Shown here piece after piece: positions 43,194 through 52,924 of a stretch of 64,000 nucleotides of DNA. Numbering within the stretch: position 1 is the stretch's first letter; every line of letters begins with the position of its first letter. The notes under the pieces were generated by a model, which saw only the letters and a list, made by a program, of their open reading frames with translations, did not search any database and was not told the origin of the DNA. Position numbers and translations under genes: made by a program. Source of the stretch: Marinobacter lipolyticus SM19 (lineage in GTDB: Bacteria; Pseudomonadota; Gammaproteobacteria; Pseudomonadales; Oleiphilaceae); NCBI RefSeq assembly GCF_000397065.2, contig NZ_KE007306.1:1238687-1302686 (forward strand), given 5' to 3'.

Positions 43194-44294
43194 ATGCCCA
43201 TTCAGGTGCAAGAACTGGAATGCCTCGAAGGCCGTATTGGCCAGATCACCCTGGATTCCCCCGCTACCCTGAATGCGCTATCCAGAGAGATGATCGACGA
43301 CATGCAGGCGACTCTTGATAGCTGGGCAAGTGACGATCGAATTGCCCTGGTGATTCTCCAGGGCGCGGGTGATCGGGCGTTCTGTGCCGGTGGCAATATT
43401 CGCAGTCTCCATAGTGCCATCACCGAAGGCGGTGACCCGGACATTGCAACGGAATTCTTCCAACACGAATACCGCCTCGACTACACCATTCATCGTTTCC
43501 CGAAACCCGTGGTTGGTATCGGGCATGGTGTGGTCATGGGCGGAGGCCTGGGATTGCTTGCCGCCTGCCGTTACCGCCTGATCACCCCGGACGTCAGCAT
43601 GGCCATGCCGGAAGTGGCCATTGGCCTGTTTCCCGATGTGGGCGCCAGCTGGTTCCTCAACCGCCTCCCCGGACGCCTGGGCTTGTTCATGGGACTGACA
43701 GGATGCCGGTTGAATGCCGCCGATGTGATCCGTGTAGGGTTGGCAGACATGGCTATCCTGCCAGATGAACGCACCTCCCTGACCGAGCGTTTGCAAATGG
43801 AGCGCTGGACCGGTGAGGCCGCCGCTGACGACAACCGGCTGTTCCGGTTGCTCAACCAGCTGAATGCGGTGGATTACAGGACCCTCGGGCCCAGCGAACT
43901 GGCGAATCACGAACAGGCAATTGCCAGGCTGGGTGCCGGCGATGACCTCGCCGCCATTGTCGATCGACTGATTTCCGCGGACATCAACAGCGACTGGTGG
44001 GAAAGTGCTGTCCATAACCTGAGAACCGGGTGCCCGGTGTCCATGTGGCTGGTATGGAACCAGCTCAAACGCGCGCAACAGATGTCGCTCAAGGACGTGT
44101 TCCGGATGGAGCTGGCCATGGCAACCGAGTGCACCCGCCGTCCAGACCTGCCGGAGGGTATACGCGCCCGGATGGTCGATAAGGACCACTCGCCCACGTG
44201 GTCATTCAGCACCCTTCAGGAGGTGCCGGAAGACGTTATTGACGCCCACTTCCATCCAGCGTGGGATGACGGGACCGATCCGATGAATTTGTAA
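43194..44294 (+). CDS. Enoyl-CoA hydratase/isomerase family, 3-hydroxyisobutyryl-CoA hydrolase-like
   Basis: A 366-residue crotonase-fold protein. GHGVVMGGGLGL forms the oxyanion hole and PEVAIGLFPDVGASWFLNRLPG is the signature of 3-hydroxyisobutyryl-CoA hydrolases, with catalytic Glu and Asp. The C-terminal RARMVDKDHSPTW matches the family's usual R-A-x-x-xDK-xxPxW block. The role would be valine catabolism. The start at 43194 has GGAG eight bases upstream; the frame to 43116 overlaps the divergent cytochrome's promoter and was rejected. Confidence 0.88.
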   Translation: MPIQVQELECLEGRIGQITLDSPATLNALSREMIDDMQATLDSWASDDRIALVILQGAGDRAFCAGGNIRSLHSAITEGGDPDIATEFFQHEYRLDYTIHRFPKPVVGIGHGVVMGGGLGLLAACRYRLITPDVSMAMPEVAIGLFPDVGASWFLNRLPGRLGLFMGLTGCRLNAADVIRVGLADMAILPDERTSLTERLQMERWTGEAAADDNRLFRLLNQLNAVDYRTLGPSELANHEQAIARLGAGDDLAAIVDRLISADINSDWWESAVHNLRTGCPVSMWLVWNQLKRAQQMSLKDVFRMELAMATECTRRPDLPEGIRARMVDKDHSPTWSFSTLQEVPEDVIDAHFHPAWDDGTDPMNL

Positions 44295-44331
44295 TAACCG
44301 CCAACTAGCTTCCCGTCTGAATGGAGACATA

Positions 44332-46023
44332 ATGAATCCAAAGACGCCTCTTGGCGGCCTGTTGATCAGACTTTTCCCGTTTCTGACATGGCCGGCGCCC
44401 ACGAAAGGCCAGTTAAGGGCCGACGCAATTGCGGGCATAACCGTTGGTCTGGTGCTGGTCCCCCAGGCACTGGCCTATGCCCAGCTAGCCGGCATGCCTC
44501 CAGTCACCGGCCTTTACGCCGCCTTGCTGCCCGGCATTGTCGGGGCGCTGTTCGGATCGTCCTCGCTACTGGCCGTAGGGCCTGTTGCACTGACGAGCCT
44601 GCTGACCTTCGCCGCCCTGCAACCCTTGGCCGCCGCCGGCTCGCCAGAGTGGATCGCCATGGCGATATGGCTCGCCGTCTATTCCGGTCTGATGCAGTTT
44701 TTCATGGGTGCCTTCCGGATGGGCATTCTGGCCAATCTGGTGTCGAATGCCGTTGTCCAGGGCTTCGTCAATGCCGCCGCTGTTATCATTATCATTTCCC
44801 AATTGCCGTCGTTATTGGGCTTTGCCACGAGCGCCGATGGCAATTGGCTCTCACACCTGGTTCAGGCATGGCGAACAGAACCCTTGCGACTAGCAATTAC
44901 CACCGGTTTTGGAGTGGGCGCTGCTCTTGGCCTGATTGCCTTCAAAAAATTCTCATCACGGCTGCCCGGTGTGATGATTGTATGCCTGATTGGAGTCGCA
45001 GTGAGCCTGCTGGCAGGGTTTGACCGACTGGGCGGCGCCATTATCGGCTCTATTGACAGTGGCCTGCCAGCGCTGACCCTGCCATTCACCCTCTCACTGG
45101 ATCAGCATCTGGCTCTGTTGCTGCCGGCTGCCATTATCGCCCTGATCAGTTTTACCGAGGCAATGTCGAGTTGCCGTACCATGTCCCGGATAACAGGTGA
45201 ATCCTGGAACCGCAATCAGGAGCTGATCGGCCAGGGCCTGGCAAAAATAGCCAGCGGTTTCAGCGGTGCCTTCCCGGTCAGCGGTTCCTTTTCACGCACC
45301 GCATTGAACGCCTACAGCGGCGCTAAAACCGCCAGGGCAACTTTACTGGCATCGCTGATCGTGCTGATTTCCCTGTTCGGACTGACGGCACTGCTGTATC
45401 ACCTGCCCACGGCGGTCCTGGCCGCCATCATTATCGTGCCGGTCACTCAACTGATCGATGTTCGGTCACTGACCCGACTCTGCCGGGAAAACCCCAAGGA
45501 CGGCTTTGTTGCGCTGGTCACACTGGTCGTGACCCTGGCGACGGTCCCCAATCTTTATTGGGGCATCCTGGCGGGAATGGGCGCCTCCCTGCTGGTGTTC
45601 CTCCACCACCACGCCATACCCCGCATCATTGAATTGGGTGTCCATGAGAGCGGCGGATTTCGCGACCGAAAACTCTACGAGCTTCCGCCGATTGCCGAAG
45701 GGGTGCTGGGCGTTCGCATGGACGCATCGCTGACCTATTTGACTGCCCCCATGCTCGAGCGCTATATCCGCAAAAAAGTAGACGCCGATCCGGAAATTCG
45801 AGTACTGCTGATTTCGGCATCGTCACTGAACCAGGTGGATTCCACGGGTCTCGACACACTGAGGGATATCTGGTCCTTTCTTGATTCAAGAGGCATAACG
45901 CTCTGCCTGTCCGGACCAAAGCTTGCCGTCCGGGAAGCACTGTCACGGTCAGGGCTTTCGCAACTGATCAGGGAAGAACACATCTATGCGACTGACGAGA
46001 AGGCCATCGACTCCCTGACCTGA
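44332..46023 (+). CDS. SulP-family inorganic anion transporter with STAS domain
   Basis: A 563-residue protein with about ten to twelve membrane segments and the SulP signature near the N-terminus (VPQALAYAQLAGMPPVTGLYAALLPG). A cytoplasmic STAS domain occupies roughly residues 440-555 (VLLISASSLNQVDSTGLDTLRDI). Substrates in the family include sulfate, bicarbonate and dicarboxylates; which applies here is not clear, though cysZ is also in this window. GGAG lies five bases before the ATG. Confidence 0.93.
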   Translation: MNPKTPLGGLLIRLFPFLTWPAPTKGQLRADAIAGITVGLVLVPQALAYAQLAGMPPVTGLYAALLPGIVGALFGSSSLLAVGPVALTSLLTFAALQPLAAAGSPEWIAMAIWLAVYSGLMQFFMGAFRMGILANLVSNAVVQGFVNAAAVIIIISQLPSLLGFATSADGNWLSHLVQAWRTEPLRLAITTGFGVGAALGLIAFKKFSSRLPGVMIVCLIGVAVSLLAGFDRLGGAIIGSIDSGLPALTLPFTLSLDQHLALLLPAAIIALISFTEAMSSCRTMSRITGESWNRNQELIGQGLAKIASGFSGAFPVSGSFSRTALNAYSGAKTARATLLASLIVLISLFGLTALLYHLPTAVLAAIIIVPVTQLIDVRSLTRLCRENPKDGFVALVTLVVTLATVPNLYWGILAGMGASLLVFLHHHAIPRIIELGVHESGGFRDRKLYELPPIAEGVLGVRMDASLTYLTAPMLERYIRKKVDADPEIRVLLISASSLNQVDSTGLDTLRDIWSFLDSRGITLCLSGPKLAVREALSRSGLSQLIREEHIYATDEKAIDSLT

Positions 46024-46049
46024 GTCCGAAGTGGGAGATTATTGCGGAT

Positions 46050-46565
46050 CTATAACTTCGCCCCCGCCTGAATCAACAGCATCTCCAGATCCCGGTTGCG
46101 ATTTTCCCGGGCTACATCCAGGGCGGTCATACCATCCTCGGACCGGTAGTTCACGTCAGCTCCCGCCGCGAGCAACATCTCAGCCGTGAGCATGTCGCCA
46201 CTGTCAACAACGTGCATCAGCAGGGAGCGGCCGCCCTGGCTGACGTTGACGTTGGCGCCGGCCGCCAGTAACACCCTCACCACCGACAGGTGGCCATTCC
46301 TGGCAGCCCGAATCACAGCCGTGGAGCCGTCATCATCACGGGCATTCACTTGTGCGCCGTTGGACAGGAAAAACTCTACCAGCCGACGGTTGCCGTTCTC
46401 CGCGGCAACCATCAACGGTGTCTCACCACCGTCATCTGTCGCCAGTGCCGCCCTCAATTCCGGACTGATGCCCGTCTCGGGATCGGAGGCACAGCCGACA
46501 ACAAACAGACTGAAAACAAAAAACAGAACGAATACGGGATGAACGGTGCCAGCTTCCTTGGCCAT
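46050..46565 (-). CDS. Ankyrin-repeat lipoprotein
   Basis: A 171-residue protein with a lipoprotein signal: a hydrophobic segment (FVLFFVFSLFVVGC) and lipobox VVGC with Cys at residue 25. The mature protein consists almost entirely of four ankyrin repeats (for example GGETPLMVAAENGNRRLVEF and GSTAVIRAARNGHLSVVRVL). Asp and Ser follow the Cys after Ala, so outer-membrane sorting is likely. Its binding partner is unknown. It converges with the SulP gene and is upstream-adjacent to tmcA's 3' end. Confidence 0.85.
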   Translation of the reverse strand: MAKEAGTVHPVFVLFFVFSLFVVGCASDPETGISPELRAALATDDGGETPLMVAAENGNRRLVEFFLSNGAQVNARDDDGSTAVIRAARNGHLSVVRVLLAAGANVNVSQGGRSLLMHVVDSGDMLTAEMLLAAGADVNYRSEDGMTALDVARENRNRDLEMLLIQAGAKL

Positions 46566-46634
46566 GATGAGGTCTCTGTTGGTTATTATTGACCGTATTC
46601 TGGGCAGCTCTGGCGGGCAATTAAATCGAGCGGG

Positions 46635-48785
46635 TCACAAGTTCCGTGACTGCTGCAGGAGTTTGCCCGTCAATTGCCGTAACCGGGCCTCACCATCCTT
46701 CTGTCCACGACACAAACCCGCCTGCTGGAGCTCGGGCCAGGACCACCCCTGAATCACCCGACGGCACCACAAATCTGAATCATCACTGGCCGCCAGGATT
46801 CGGGACAAGCTCTGCCCCAGGCTCACTTTTCTCATTACCGGCACCATCAGGTCATACCCCCGGTACCCGGCGGCAAAGCTGTTCAGATCCCGCCGGTCAT
46901 CCACCGTCAGTGGCAGATCCCTTGCAAGATCGGCCGTCATCAACCTCAGCACCTCCGGTTCCAGGTCGCGCCAGTACAGAGGGACCAGGGTCGGCCAGTG
47001 TTCCAGCAATCGACGTCTGAGCTTGTCGATGAGTTCCCGGGCGCCGTGTGAACTGCCAAGCAGCATCTGAACGGCGTATTCCCCAGTGCCAGCTTCCCGT
47101 TTCATACCGACACGGACCAGCTCCAACCCCGCTCGCTGCCAGAATCGCAGCAGATCCTCACTACCGCCGAAACTGGTGCCCAGACCGTCGTAACCGTTTG
47201 CCCGGGCATAGTCGACGGCACTGTCTACCAGGCGCTTGCCGAGCCCCTGGCGACGGCACTGCTCACTGATGGCGATACGCACCACTCGCAGCCAGGATCG
47301 GGACGCCGCCTCGGCAAACCCGCTGTGATTGGCCAGGGACTGTGGCAACAGATGCCCGCGTACTCGCCGTTTACCCCGCATCACCTGCTCCGCCAATTCC
47401 GGTGCCAGGTTGCCCTCTCGGGCCGCCCAGAGTACGCCACACAGCTGGCCATTGATCGTCAGCCGCCAACTGATGACACTCGGATCATCCAGCCACTGCC
47501 TGAGATCCGCAGGTGTCGTCCGGTAATGCGCATTCACCAGCAGGCCAAAGGCCTGCGCCAGCTCCTGCTCACTGGCCCGGGCCGGGGTCCAGGGCTCGAT
47601 AACCACCGTTCCATCAGTGGGCACCTGTTGAGGGACATCCGCGTTCAGCAGAAACAGCCGGGCAATGAGTGGCTCCAGAGGATCCGTTGATGCCCAGCGA
47701 ATGGGCGCTTTCAGGGTTATCTCACGCCACTGCGGCGTCCTGGCATTGAGCACCTGCCGGAAACGGATGGCGAACCCGCGACCCGATCCCTCATAGCCAT
47801 GCACCGTAGAGGCGAACACCACCCGGGGCCAACCGGTCAGGATCTGTGTCAGACGATGTGCCGGCAGGGCTGCGGCTTCATCCACCATCACCAGTTCTGC
47901 CTCAGGCGCCTGAGCCAGCAACTGATCAGGCGGCAGAAAGCTCAAACGTTGACCATCCGTCAGCACCAGAACCGTTTCGGAGCTATCGGCACTGAGACTG
48001 TCACCAGCCGCCAGGCGAGCATGGCGGAACACAGTATCCACCGCTTCAGGACTGGGAGCGGTGACCACCACATGCCTCCTCCCCTCTTTCAGCAGCCTGA
48101 TGGCGGCAATCCCCAGTGCTGCAGACTTGCCCCGGCCACGATCTGCCGTTATCACCAGCGGACGCCGGCGATGGCCCTGACCGGTGCGAACAATGGCATC
48201 GACGGTCTGTTGCTGATCCGCGGTCTGAGCAATCTCAAAAGGCGTCACCGGATCACCAAGCCCGGGTAACAGGGGTCCGTGCCCCAGCTCAGGGTTTACG
48301 CGGATGACTTCCGGCGAGGCCGCCAGGGTCGCAGACATTCTTTCGGCAAACGGATGATGCTGGACGTCGTCGAGGCCGGTACGCCGGTAATCCGGATCGT
48401 CATAGCCGGCCCATTGCTCCAGTGACGGCATCAGCCAGAACATCAACCCGCCCGCTTTCAGTGTGCCGGCCAGAGCGGCCAGACAGTCCGGAGGGTTGCC
48501 GCGCCAGCCATCCCAGACCACCACATCCAGCTCACGCCCCAGCCACTGTCGGGCCTGCTGCGGCGGCACGGGAACCAGTCGCTCATCCGGCGAGGCATCA
48601 GGCGTACCGGTCCAGACGCCCGATCGCATCGCCATCGTGGGCAGCAACTGTTGCAGCCAGCTTATGGCGCTGGCCTGTTCCCCTTCCACCAGCACAAGGC
48701 GACGTTCACCCCTGGCCGCAAGCTGTGACTGAAATGCCTGCCAGCAGGCGACATCGGGTTTCAGGGTGTCTGGCCTGAGTGCCAT
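46635..48785 (-). CDS. tmcA: tRNA(Met) cytidine acetyltransferase
   Basis: A 716-residue protein with the TmcA arrangement: N-terminal DUF1726-like domain, a RecD-type ATPase with Walker A TADRGRGKSAALG and Walker B ELVMVDEAAALP, and a GNAT domain with the acetyl-CoA loop EQCRRQGLGKRLV. It makes N4-acetylcytidine at the wobble base of elongator tRNA-Met, using ATP and acetyl-CoA. Its ATG overlaps the stop of the upstream DUF2237 gene by one base (TAATG). Confidence 0.95.
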   Translation of the reverse strand: MALRPDTLKPDVACWQAFQSQLAARGERRLVLVEGEQASAISWLQQLLPTMAMRSGVWTGTPDASPDERLVPVPPQQARQWLGRELDVVVWDGWRGNPPDCLAALAGTLKAGGLMFWLMPSLEQWAGYDDPDYRRTGLDDVQHHPFAERMSATLAASPEVIRVNPELGHGPLLPGLGDPVTPFEIAQTADQQQTVDAIVRTGQGHRRRPLVITADRGRGKSAALGIAAIRLLKEGRRHVVVTAPSPEAVDTVFRHARLAAGDSLSADSSETVLVLTDGQRLSFLPPDQLLAQAPEAELVMVDEAAALPAHRLTQILTGWPRVVFASTVHGYEGSGRGFAIRFRQVLNARTPQWREITLKAPIRWASTDPLEPLIARLFLLNADVPQQVPTDGTVVIEPWTPARASEQELAQAFGLLVNAHYRTTPADLRQWLDDPSVISWRLTINGQLCGVLWAAREGNLAPELAEQVMRGKRRVRGHLLPQSLANHSGFAEAASRSWLRVVRIAISEQCRRQGLGKRLVDSAVDYARANGYDGLGTSFGGSEDLLRFWQRAGLELVRVGMKREAGTGEYAVQMLLGSSHGARELIDKLRRRLLEHWPTLVPLYWRDLEPEVLRLMTADLARDLPLTVDDRRDLNSFAAGYRGYDLMVPVMRKVSLGQSLSRILAASDDSDLWCRRVIQGWSWPELQQAGLCRGQKDGEARLRQLTGKLLQQSRNL

Positions 48786-49162
48786 TAACTGAGATCAATT
48801 CCGTAGGCTTTGAGATCGGCCAGATTACAGCTTTCCAGCGCAGCCTGATGAGTTGCCCGCAGCCGGACTCTGGGCGCACAACCGGCCGCGAATGCCTCTT
48901 GCCATCGGGCGGCACACAGGCACCAGCTGTCACCAGGTTTCAGACCGGGAAACCCGAAAGCAGGTACCGGCGTACTGAGATCGTTGCCGCGAGATCTGGA
49001 GAATGCCAGAAAGTCTTCGGTAACAACGGTACAGACCGTGTGGGATCCGACATCATCCGGGCCGGTGTTGCAGCACCCGTCACGGTAAAAACCGGTCACA
49101 GGATCGGTACCGCAGATTTCGAGTTTCTCGCCCAACACGTTTATTGATTCGGAGTTCTGCAT
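48785..49162 (-). CDS. DUF2237 family protein
   Basis: A 125-residue soluble protein matching the DUF2237 pattern: TGFYRDGCCNTGPDDVGSHT, VCTVVTEDFLAFSRSRGNDLS and GDSWCLCAARWQEA. It has seven or more Cys residues; a metal-binding role is possible but unproven. One-base stop/start overlap with tmcA points to co-expression, though no link to tRNA acetylation is known to me. Confidence 0.85.
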   Translation of the reverse strand: MQNSESINVLGEKLEICGTDPVTGFYRDGCCNTGPDDVGSHTVCTVVTEDFLAFSRSRGNDLSTPVPAFGFPGLKPGDSWCLCAARWQEAFAAGCAPRVRLRATHQAALESCNLADLKAYGIDLS

Positions 49163-49280
49163 AACAATTGTCTTTTGCTGTGGAAGTTAGCAGTCGTTGT
49201 ATTCGCTCTGCTCTGTTATGAACCCTGCAATTATGCGGGACTGGTATCCGTACTACTAGCCGCCCGCTACAATAGCGCCT

Positions 49281-51554
49281 ATGCCAAACCACCTCCAAAA
49301 TCCCCACGCCATGGAACTGCCGGAATTTCTCACCGACGAGCAGCGCGCCATCATCACCGCAGGCTACGAGCATTCGGTGATTACCGCCGTGGCCGGCAGT
49401 GGCAAGACCTCTACCCTGGCCTGGCGCATTCGCTACCTGTTGGAACAGGGCCACGATCCCGACCGCATGCTGGTGCTGATGTTCAACCGCAGTGCGCGGG
49501 CGGATTTCGAGTGCAAACTGCAAGAGGTGACCCAGAATCGGGGCCTGGCAACCCCGGAAATCCGCACTTATCACGCCATGGGCCTGCGCCTGTACAAACG
49601 GTTTGTGCGGGAAGGCTATCTGCCGGGATTTTCCGACAAGATTCTGAGCGAGCAGGAAATCAGTTATCAGGCCTGGCAACTGACCCGTCGACTGGCCCCG
49701 GAAGACCTGGCCGATGACATTCGCCGCAACAAGAAAGACTTTGTGGAAACCGCCACCAGCTTCATTGATCTGGTGAAAACTACCCTCTCACCGGTGGACG
49801 TGGTCTTTGAGGAATTGGGGTATTCCGACAAGCATCGCTACCTGATCGACCTGTTCCACAGCTTTGAGCAGTGGCGCAAGGCCCAGAGCCGGATCAGTTA
49901 CGCCGACATGCTGTATGAGCCGGTGATGGCGATTCACCAGAACCAGCCTTTGCAGCGCCTGGTCGGCAACAAGATGGACCTGATCCTGGTCGACGAGTAT
50001 CAGGATACCAACGAAATCCAGCATCTGCTGCTGCGTTACGTCGCCGGCGAACGGGCCCGTGTGACCGTGGTCGGGGACCCGGATCAGACCATCTATGAAT
50101 TCCGCGGTGCCAAGCCGGAGTTCATTCTCAAACGCTTCAGTGACGAATTCGAAAGCCCGCTTGAACAGACCTTGAGCTACAGTTTCCGTTACGGCCATCA
50201 GGTCGCCCTGCTGGCCAACCACCTGATCTGCCGCAACACCGGTCGCAAGGACGTGCTCTGCCACTCTCATCCCTCCACGCCGGATACTGGTATTACCCTG
50301 CACGAGTCTGGCAGCGACAGCGATACCGTGCTGGACATCCTCCAGCAACAGCCCTCTGAGCAGCGCGTGGATACGGCCATTCTGTTCCGGGTCTGGAGCC
50401 AGAGCGTTCCTATTGAGCTGAAACTGCTGGCCAGACAAATCCCCTACCGTATTGACGCCGGCAAGGGCGCCCTGTTCAGCCGTGAAATTCAGGCGGTGGG
50501 TGCGCTGCTGTCGGTCATTGCTGGAAAACTGGAAAACCTGCCACCGGAAGACCGCCTGACCATTGCGCGACAACTCCTGCGCTTCCCCCACATCGGCCTG
50601 AAGGAACCGGAACTGGAGCAACTCGCCAGCTTCCTGTCCGGTTTCGGCAACGGCTGGCATGAACGACTGCTGGCACTGGATTTCGACGCACTGGCCCCTA
50701 TGGCGGCGCGAAAACTACGCAAACTGGGCGAGGTTCTTGCCCGTCTACAGGACTATCGGGGCCCAGTGTCCAACGCGATTGCAGTCTACGCCGAGCACAC
50801 CGATCTGTACGAGGGCATCCGCAGTCTCGCACTGACCCACGAAGCCGCGGATGAGCGAATCGATACCATCCACGGTTTCCGCGACTACTTGAAAGGACTG
50901 GATGTGGATGCCAGCGGTGCGCTGCAACACCTCAAAGCCCTTAAAAAACAGGCCAGCGAGGCCGCCAGCCACGGAGTTCTGCTTTCTACCATTCATCGCA
51001 CCAAGGGACTGGAGTGGCCGATCGTTATCCTCCCCGGACTGCAGGAAAAATACCTGCCCTATAGCCCCCGGGCCGAAGACGATCCCCGTGCAATTATGGA
51101 GAGCGAACGGCGGCTTCTCTACGTCGCCATGACCCGGACACGGGACCAACTGCATCTGATCACCCGCCCCGCCAGCACCCAGCCCCACCTGGATGGTGAC
51201 CTGGGTCCCAGCCGGTTCGTCAGTGAACTGTGTTTCCCGTTATCCGCAGAGTTTGGCACCTGGCTTGACCAGCGAACTCCTGGAGAATCCGATGCTTTCC
51301 ACGCCAACTCGCCGCTGACGCCGGTTGCCAATCGTTATGCGGACCGCGAAACAGTGACACTCGAAGGTGCACAGCAGGATATCAATGCCAACGGCGCACC
51401 GCTGTGGGCCCGGGATCGATTGAGTCACGCGATATTCGGCGAGGGGGTGGTCATCGCAGAAGATGACAGCGCGTTTGAAGTCCGCTTTGATTCGGGCGAA
51501 ACCCTTAACTTCAGCAAGAAAAGCGCACATCTGTACTTTACCGTCGTGGCCTGA
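49281..51554 (+). CDS. UvrD/Rep-family SF1 helicase, distinct from UvrD
   Basis: A 757-residue SF1A helicase with Walker A AVAGSGKTSTLAWRI, Walker B VDEYQDTNEIQ, YSFRYGHQVA in the motif IV position and TIHRTKGLEWP. It differs throughout from the uvrD gene at 34.6-36.8 kb, but shares a C-terminal FGEG motif (HAIFGEGVVIAEDD) typical of the Tudor-like tail. A TACAAT hexamer lies eight bases before the first ATG and there is no Shine-Dalgarno, so the message may be leaderless; an ATG at 49311 (MELPEFLTDEQ) is the alternative start. Probably DNA repair or replication restart. Confidence 0.88.
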   Translation: MPNHLQNPHAMELPEFLTDEQRAIITAGYEHSVITAVAGSGKTSTLAWRIRYLLEQGHDPDRMLVLMFNRSARADFECKLQEVTQNRGLATPEIRTYHAMGLRLYKRFVREGYLPGFSDKILSEQEISYQAWQLTRRLAPEDLADDIRRNKKDFVETATSFIDLVKTTLSPVDVVFEELGYSDKHRYLIDLFHSFEQWRKAQSRISYADMLYEPVMAIHQNQPLQRLVGNKMDLILVDEYQDTNEIQHLLLRYVAGERARVTVVGDPDQTIYEFRGAKPEFILKRFSDEFESPLEQTLSYSFRYGHQVALLANHLICRNTGRKDVLCHSHPSTPDTGITLHESGSDSDTVLDILQQQPSEQRVDTAILFRVWSQSVPIELKLLARQIPYRIDAGKGALFSREIQAVGALLSVIAGKLENLPPEDRLTIARQLLRFPHIGLKEPELEQLASFLSGFGNGWHERLLALDFDALAPMAARKLRKLGEVLARLQDYRGPVSNAIAVYAEHTDLYEGIRSLALTHEAADERIDTIHGFRDYLKGLDVDASGALQHLKALKKQASEAASHGVLLSTIHRTKGLEWPIVILPGLQEKYLPYSPRAEDDPRAIMESERRLLYVAMTRTRDQLHLITRPASTQPHLDGDLGPSRFVSELCFPLSAEFGTWLDQRTPGESDAFHANSPLTPVANRYADRETVTLEGAQQDINANGAPLWARDRLSHAIFGEGVVIAEDDSAFEVRFDSGETLNFSKKSAHLYFTVVA

Positions 51555-51708
51555 TTAGCCAGAGTCCAAAGTCGCCAGCCTTGCGTACAATACCAACTGC
51601 GTAATTTTTTTTTGTTTTTTTGAAACCTGTCACGTAGTTTTAGCGTCAGGGCTACTTGAAGCAACTCTCGAAAGTCGCTGTTAACGATAACCGAACAGGA
51701 GGTTCTGC

Positions 51709-52902
51709 ATGAACATCATGCGCCCACTTACCGTGGCCACCCTGGCTGCAGTCATTTCCACTCCGGCTCTGGCCGAAGATCAGCAATCCCTCTATCTCAC
51801 CCCGTTTGCCGCTTACCAGCTGTTTGATGACAAGCGCGACCTGAGTGAGACCGGCACCTTTGGTGTGGGTTTAGAGTACCGGTTCCTTCCGAACTGGGCG
51901 GTTGAAGCGGTTTACTCCCGTGCCGATGCTGATCGCAAGTACGTATCCGGCTCTTCCGACTTTGACGAAATCCGTCTTGACGGTACTTATTACTTTGCCG
52001 GCCAGGAAGAAGCCTGGAACCCATACGTTTCACTGGGCGCGGGTCATGCGGACTTTGGTGATGACGTTCTGGCTGTACAGACTGCAGGATCCGACCACGA
52101 TGAAACCCGGGTCAACGTAGGCGCAGGTGTTCGTTATAACGTTAGTGATCTGGTGTCCATTCGCGGTGACCTTCGCGAATTCCACGGCATCGATGAAAGC
52201 ACATTCGATACCCAGGTATCCCTCGGCCTGAGCCTGGCCTTCCACCGCACCACGTCGGATCCGAAGCCTGCTGATGCCGATAACGATGGCGTGGCGGATA
52301 ATCGTGACCAGTGCCCCGGCACCCCTGCTGGTGCCACCGTGGACAGCGCCGGATGCGAACTGGACGGTGACAACGACGGTGTTGCGGACAGCCGCGACGA
52401 GTGTCCGAGCACTCCGGCCGGCGCCAGCGTCGACATGAAGGGTTGTGAACTGGACGGCGACAATGATGGCGTGGTCGACAGTAAAGACCAGTGCCCGGGC
52501 ACTACCGCCGGCGCCGAGGTTGATGCCACTGGTTGTGAAGGCGTGACCGAAACCGTGGAAACCATTGATCTGCGTGTTCAGTTCCCCAACAACAGCTCCG
52601 TGATTGATGATACTTACGACGCGGAAATTCAGAAGGTTGCCGACTTCATGGCCGAATACCCGGAAACAACCGTGGAAATCGCCGGCCATTCCGACAGCAC
52701 TGGTGATGCGGCGTACAACCGCGACCTGTCCCAGCGCCGTGCAGAGGCTGTTGCCAACCGTCTGACACAGTCTCTCGGTGTTGATGCAGATCGCGTAAGC
52801 GCCATGGGTTACGGTGAAGCAGAGCCGGTTGCCAGCAACGATACGCCGGCTGGCCGCGCCCAGAACCGTCGGGTTGAGGCCCGCATCCAGGTTAGCCGCT
52901 GA
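51709..52902 (+). CDS. OmpA/OprF-like outer-membrane protein with thrombospondin type-3 repeats
   Basis: A 397-residue protein: signal peptide (cleaved after PALA, residue 22), an N-terminal beta-barrel of about 165 residues, three acidic 30-residue repeats (DADNDGVADNRDQCPGTPAG type) that bind calcium in related proteins, and a C-terminal OmpA peptidoglycan-binding domain (IAGHSDSTGDAAYNRDLSQR, AMGYGEAEPVASNDT, NRRVEARI). It anchors the outer membrane to the wall. AGGAGG lies about six bases before the ATG. T tracts of nine and seven (51605-51621) lie about 90 bases upstream. A strong terminator follows. Confidence 0.94.
   Translation: MNIMRPLTVATLAAVISTPALAEDQQSLYLTPFAAYQLFDDKRDLSETGTFGVGLEYRFLPNWAVEAVYSRADADRKYVSGSSDFDEIRLDGTYYFAGQEEAWNPYVSLGAGHADFGDDVLAVQTAGSDHDETRVNVGAGVRYNVSDLVSIRGDLREFHGIDESTFDTQVSLGLSLAFHRTTSDPKPADADNDGVADNRDQCPGTPAGATVDSAGCELDGDNDGVADSRDECPSTPAGASVDMKGCELDGDNDGVVDSKDQCPGTTAGAEVDATGCEGVTETVETIDLRVQFPNNSSVIDDTYDAEIQKVADFMAEYPETTVEIAGHSDSTGDAAYNRDLSQRRAEAVANRLTQSLGVDADRVSAMGYGEAEPVASNDTPAGRAQNRRVEARIQVSR
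52276..52545 (+). repeat. Three tandem 90-base repeats inside the ompA-like gene
   Basis: The calcium-binding repeat is encoded three times with a 90-base period; for example GATAACGATGGC at 52279 corresponds to GACAACGACGGT at 52369. The copies differ at many third positions, so the array is old and not a recent duplication. Confidence 0.8.
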
Positions 52903-52924
52903 TAGAATTCTCGGCTATCCTCTG

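Noticed and set aside
49175..49717. A 180-codon frame overlapping the start of the second helicase
   Set aside because: No family features, and it overlaps the Walker A region of a clear helicase in another frame.
51605..51621. T9-G-T7 tract as a terminator for the helicase gene
   Set aside because: No stem precedes the T run on the plus strand; it may be an A/T-rich promoter-upstream element of the ompA-like gene, but I cannot support that.
52276..52545. Regular repeats that might suggest a CRISPR array
   Set aside because: They are three in-frame copies of a calcium-binding protein repeat, diverged at third codon positions, with no spacers.
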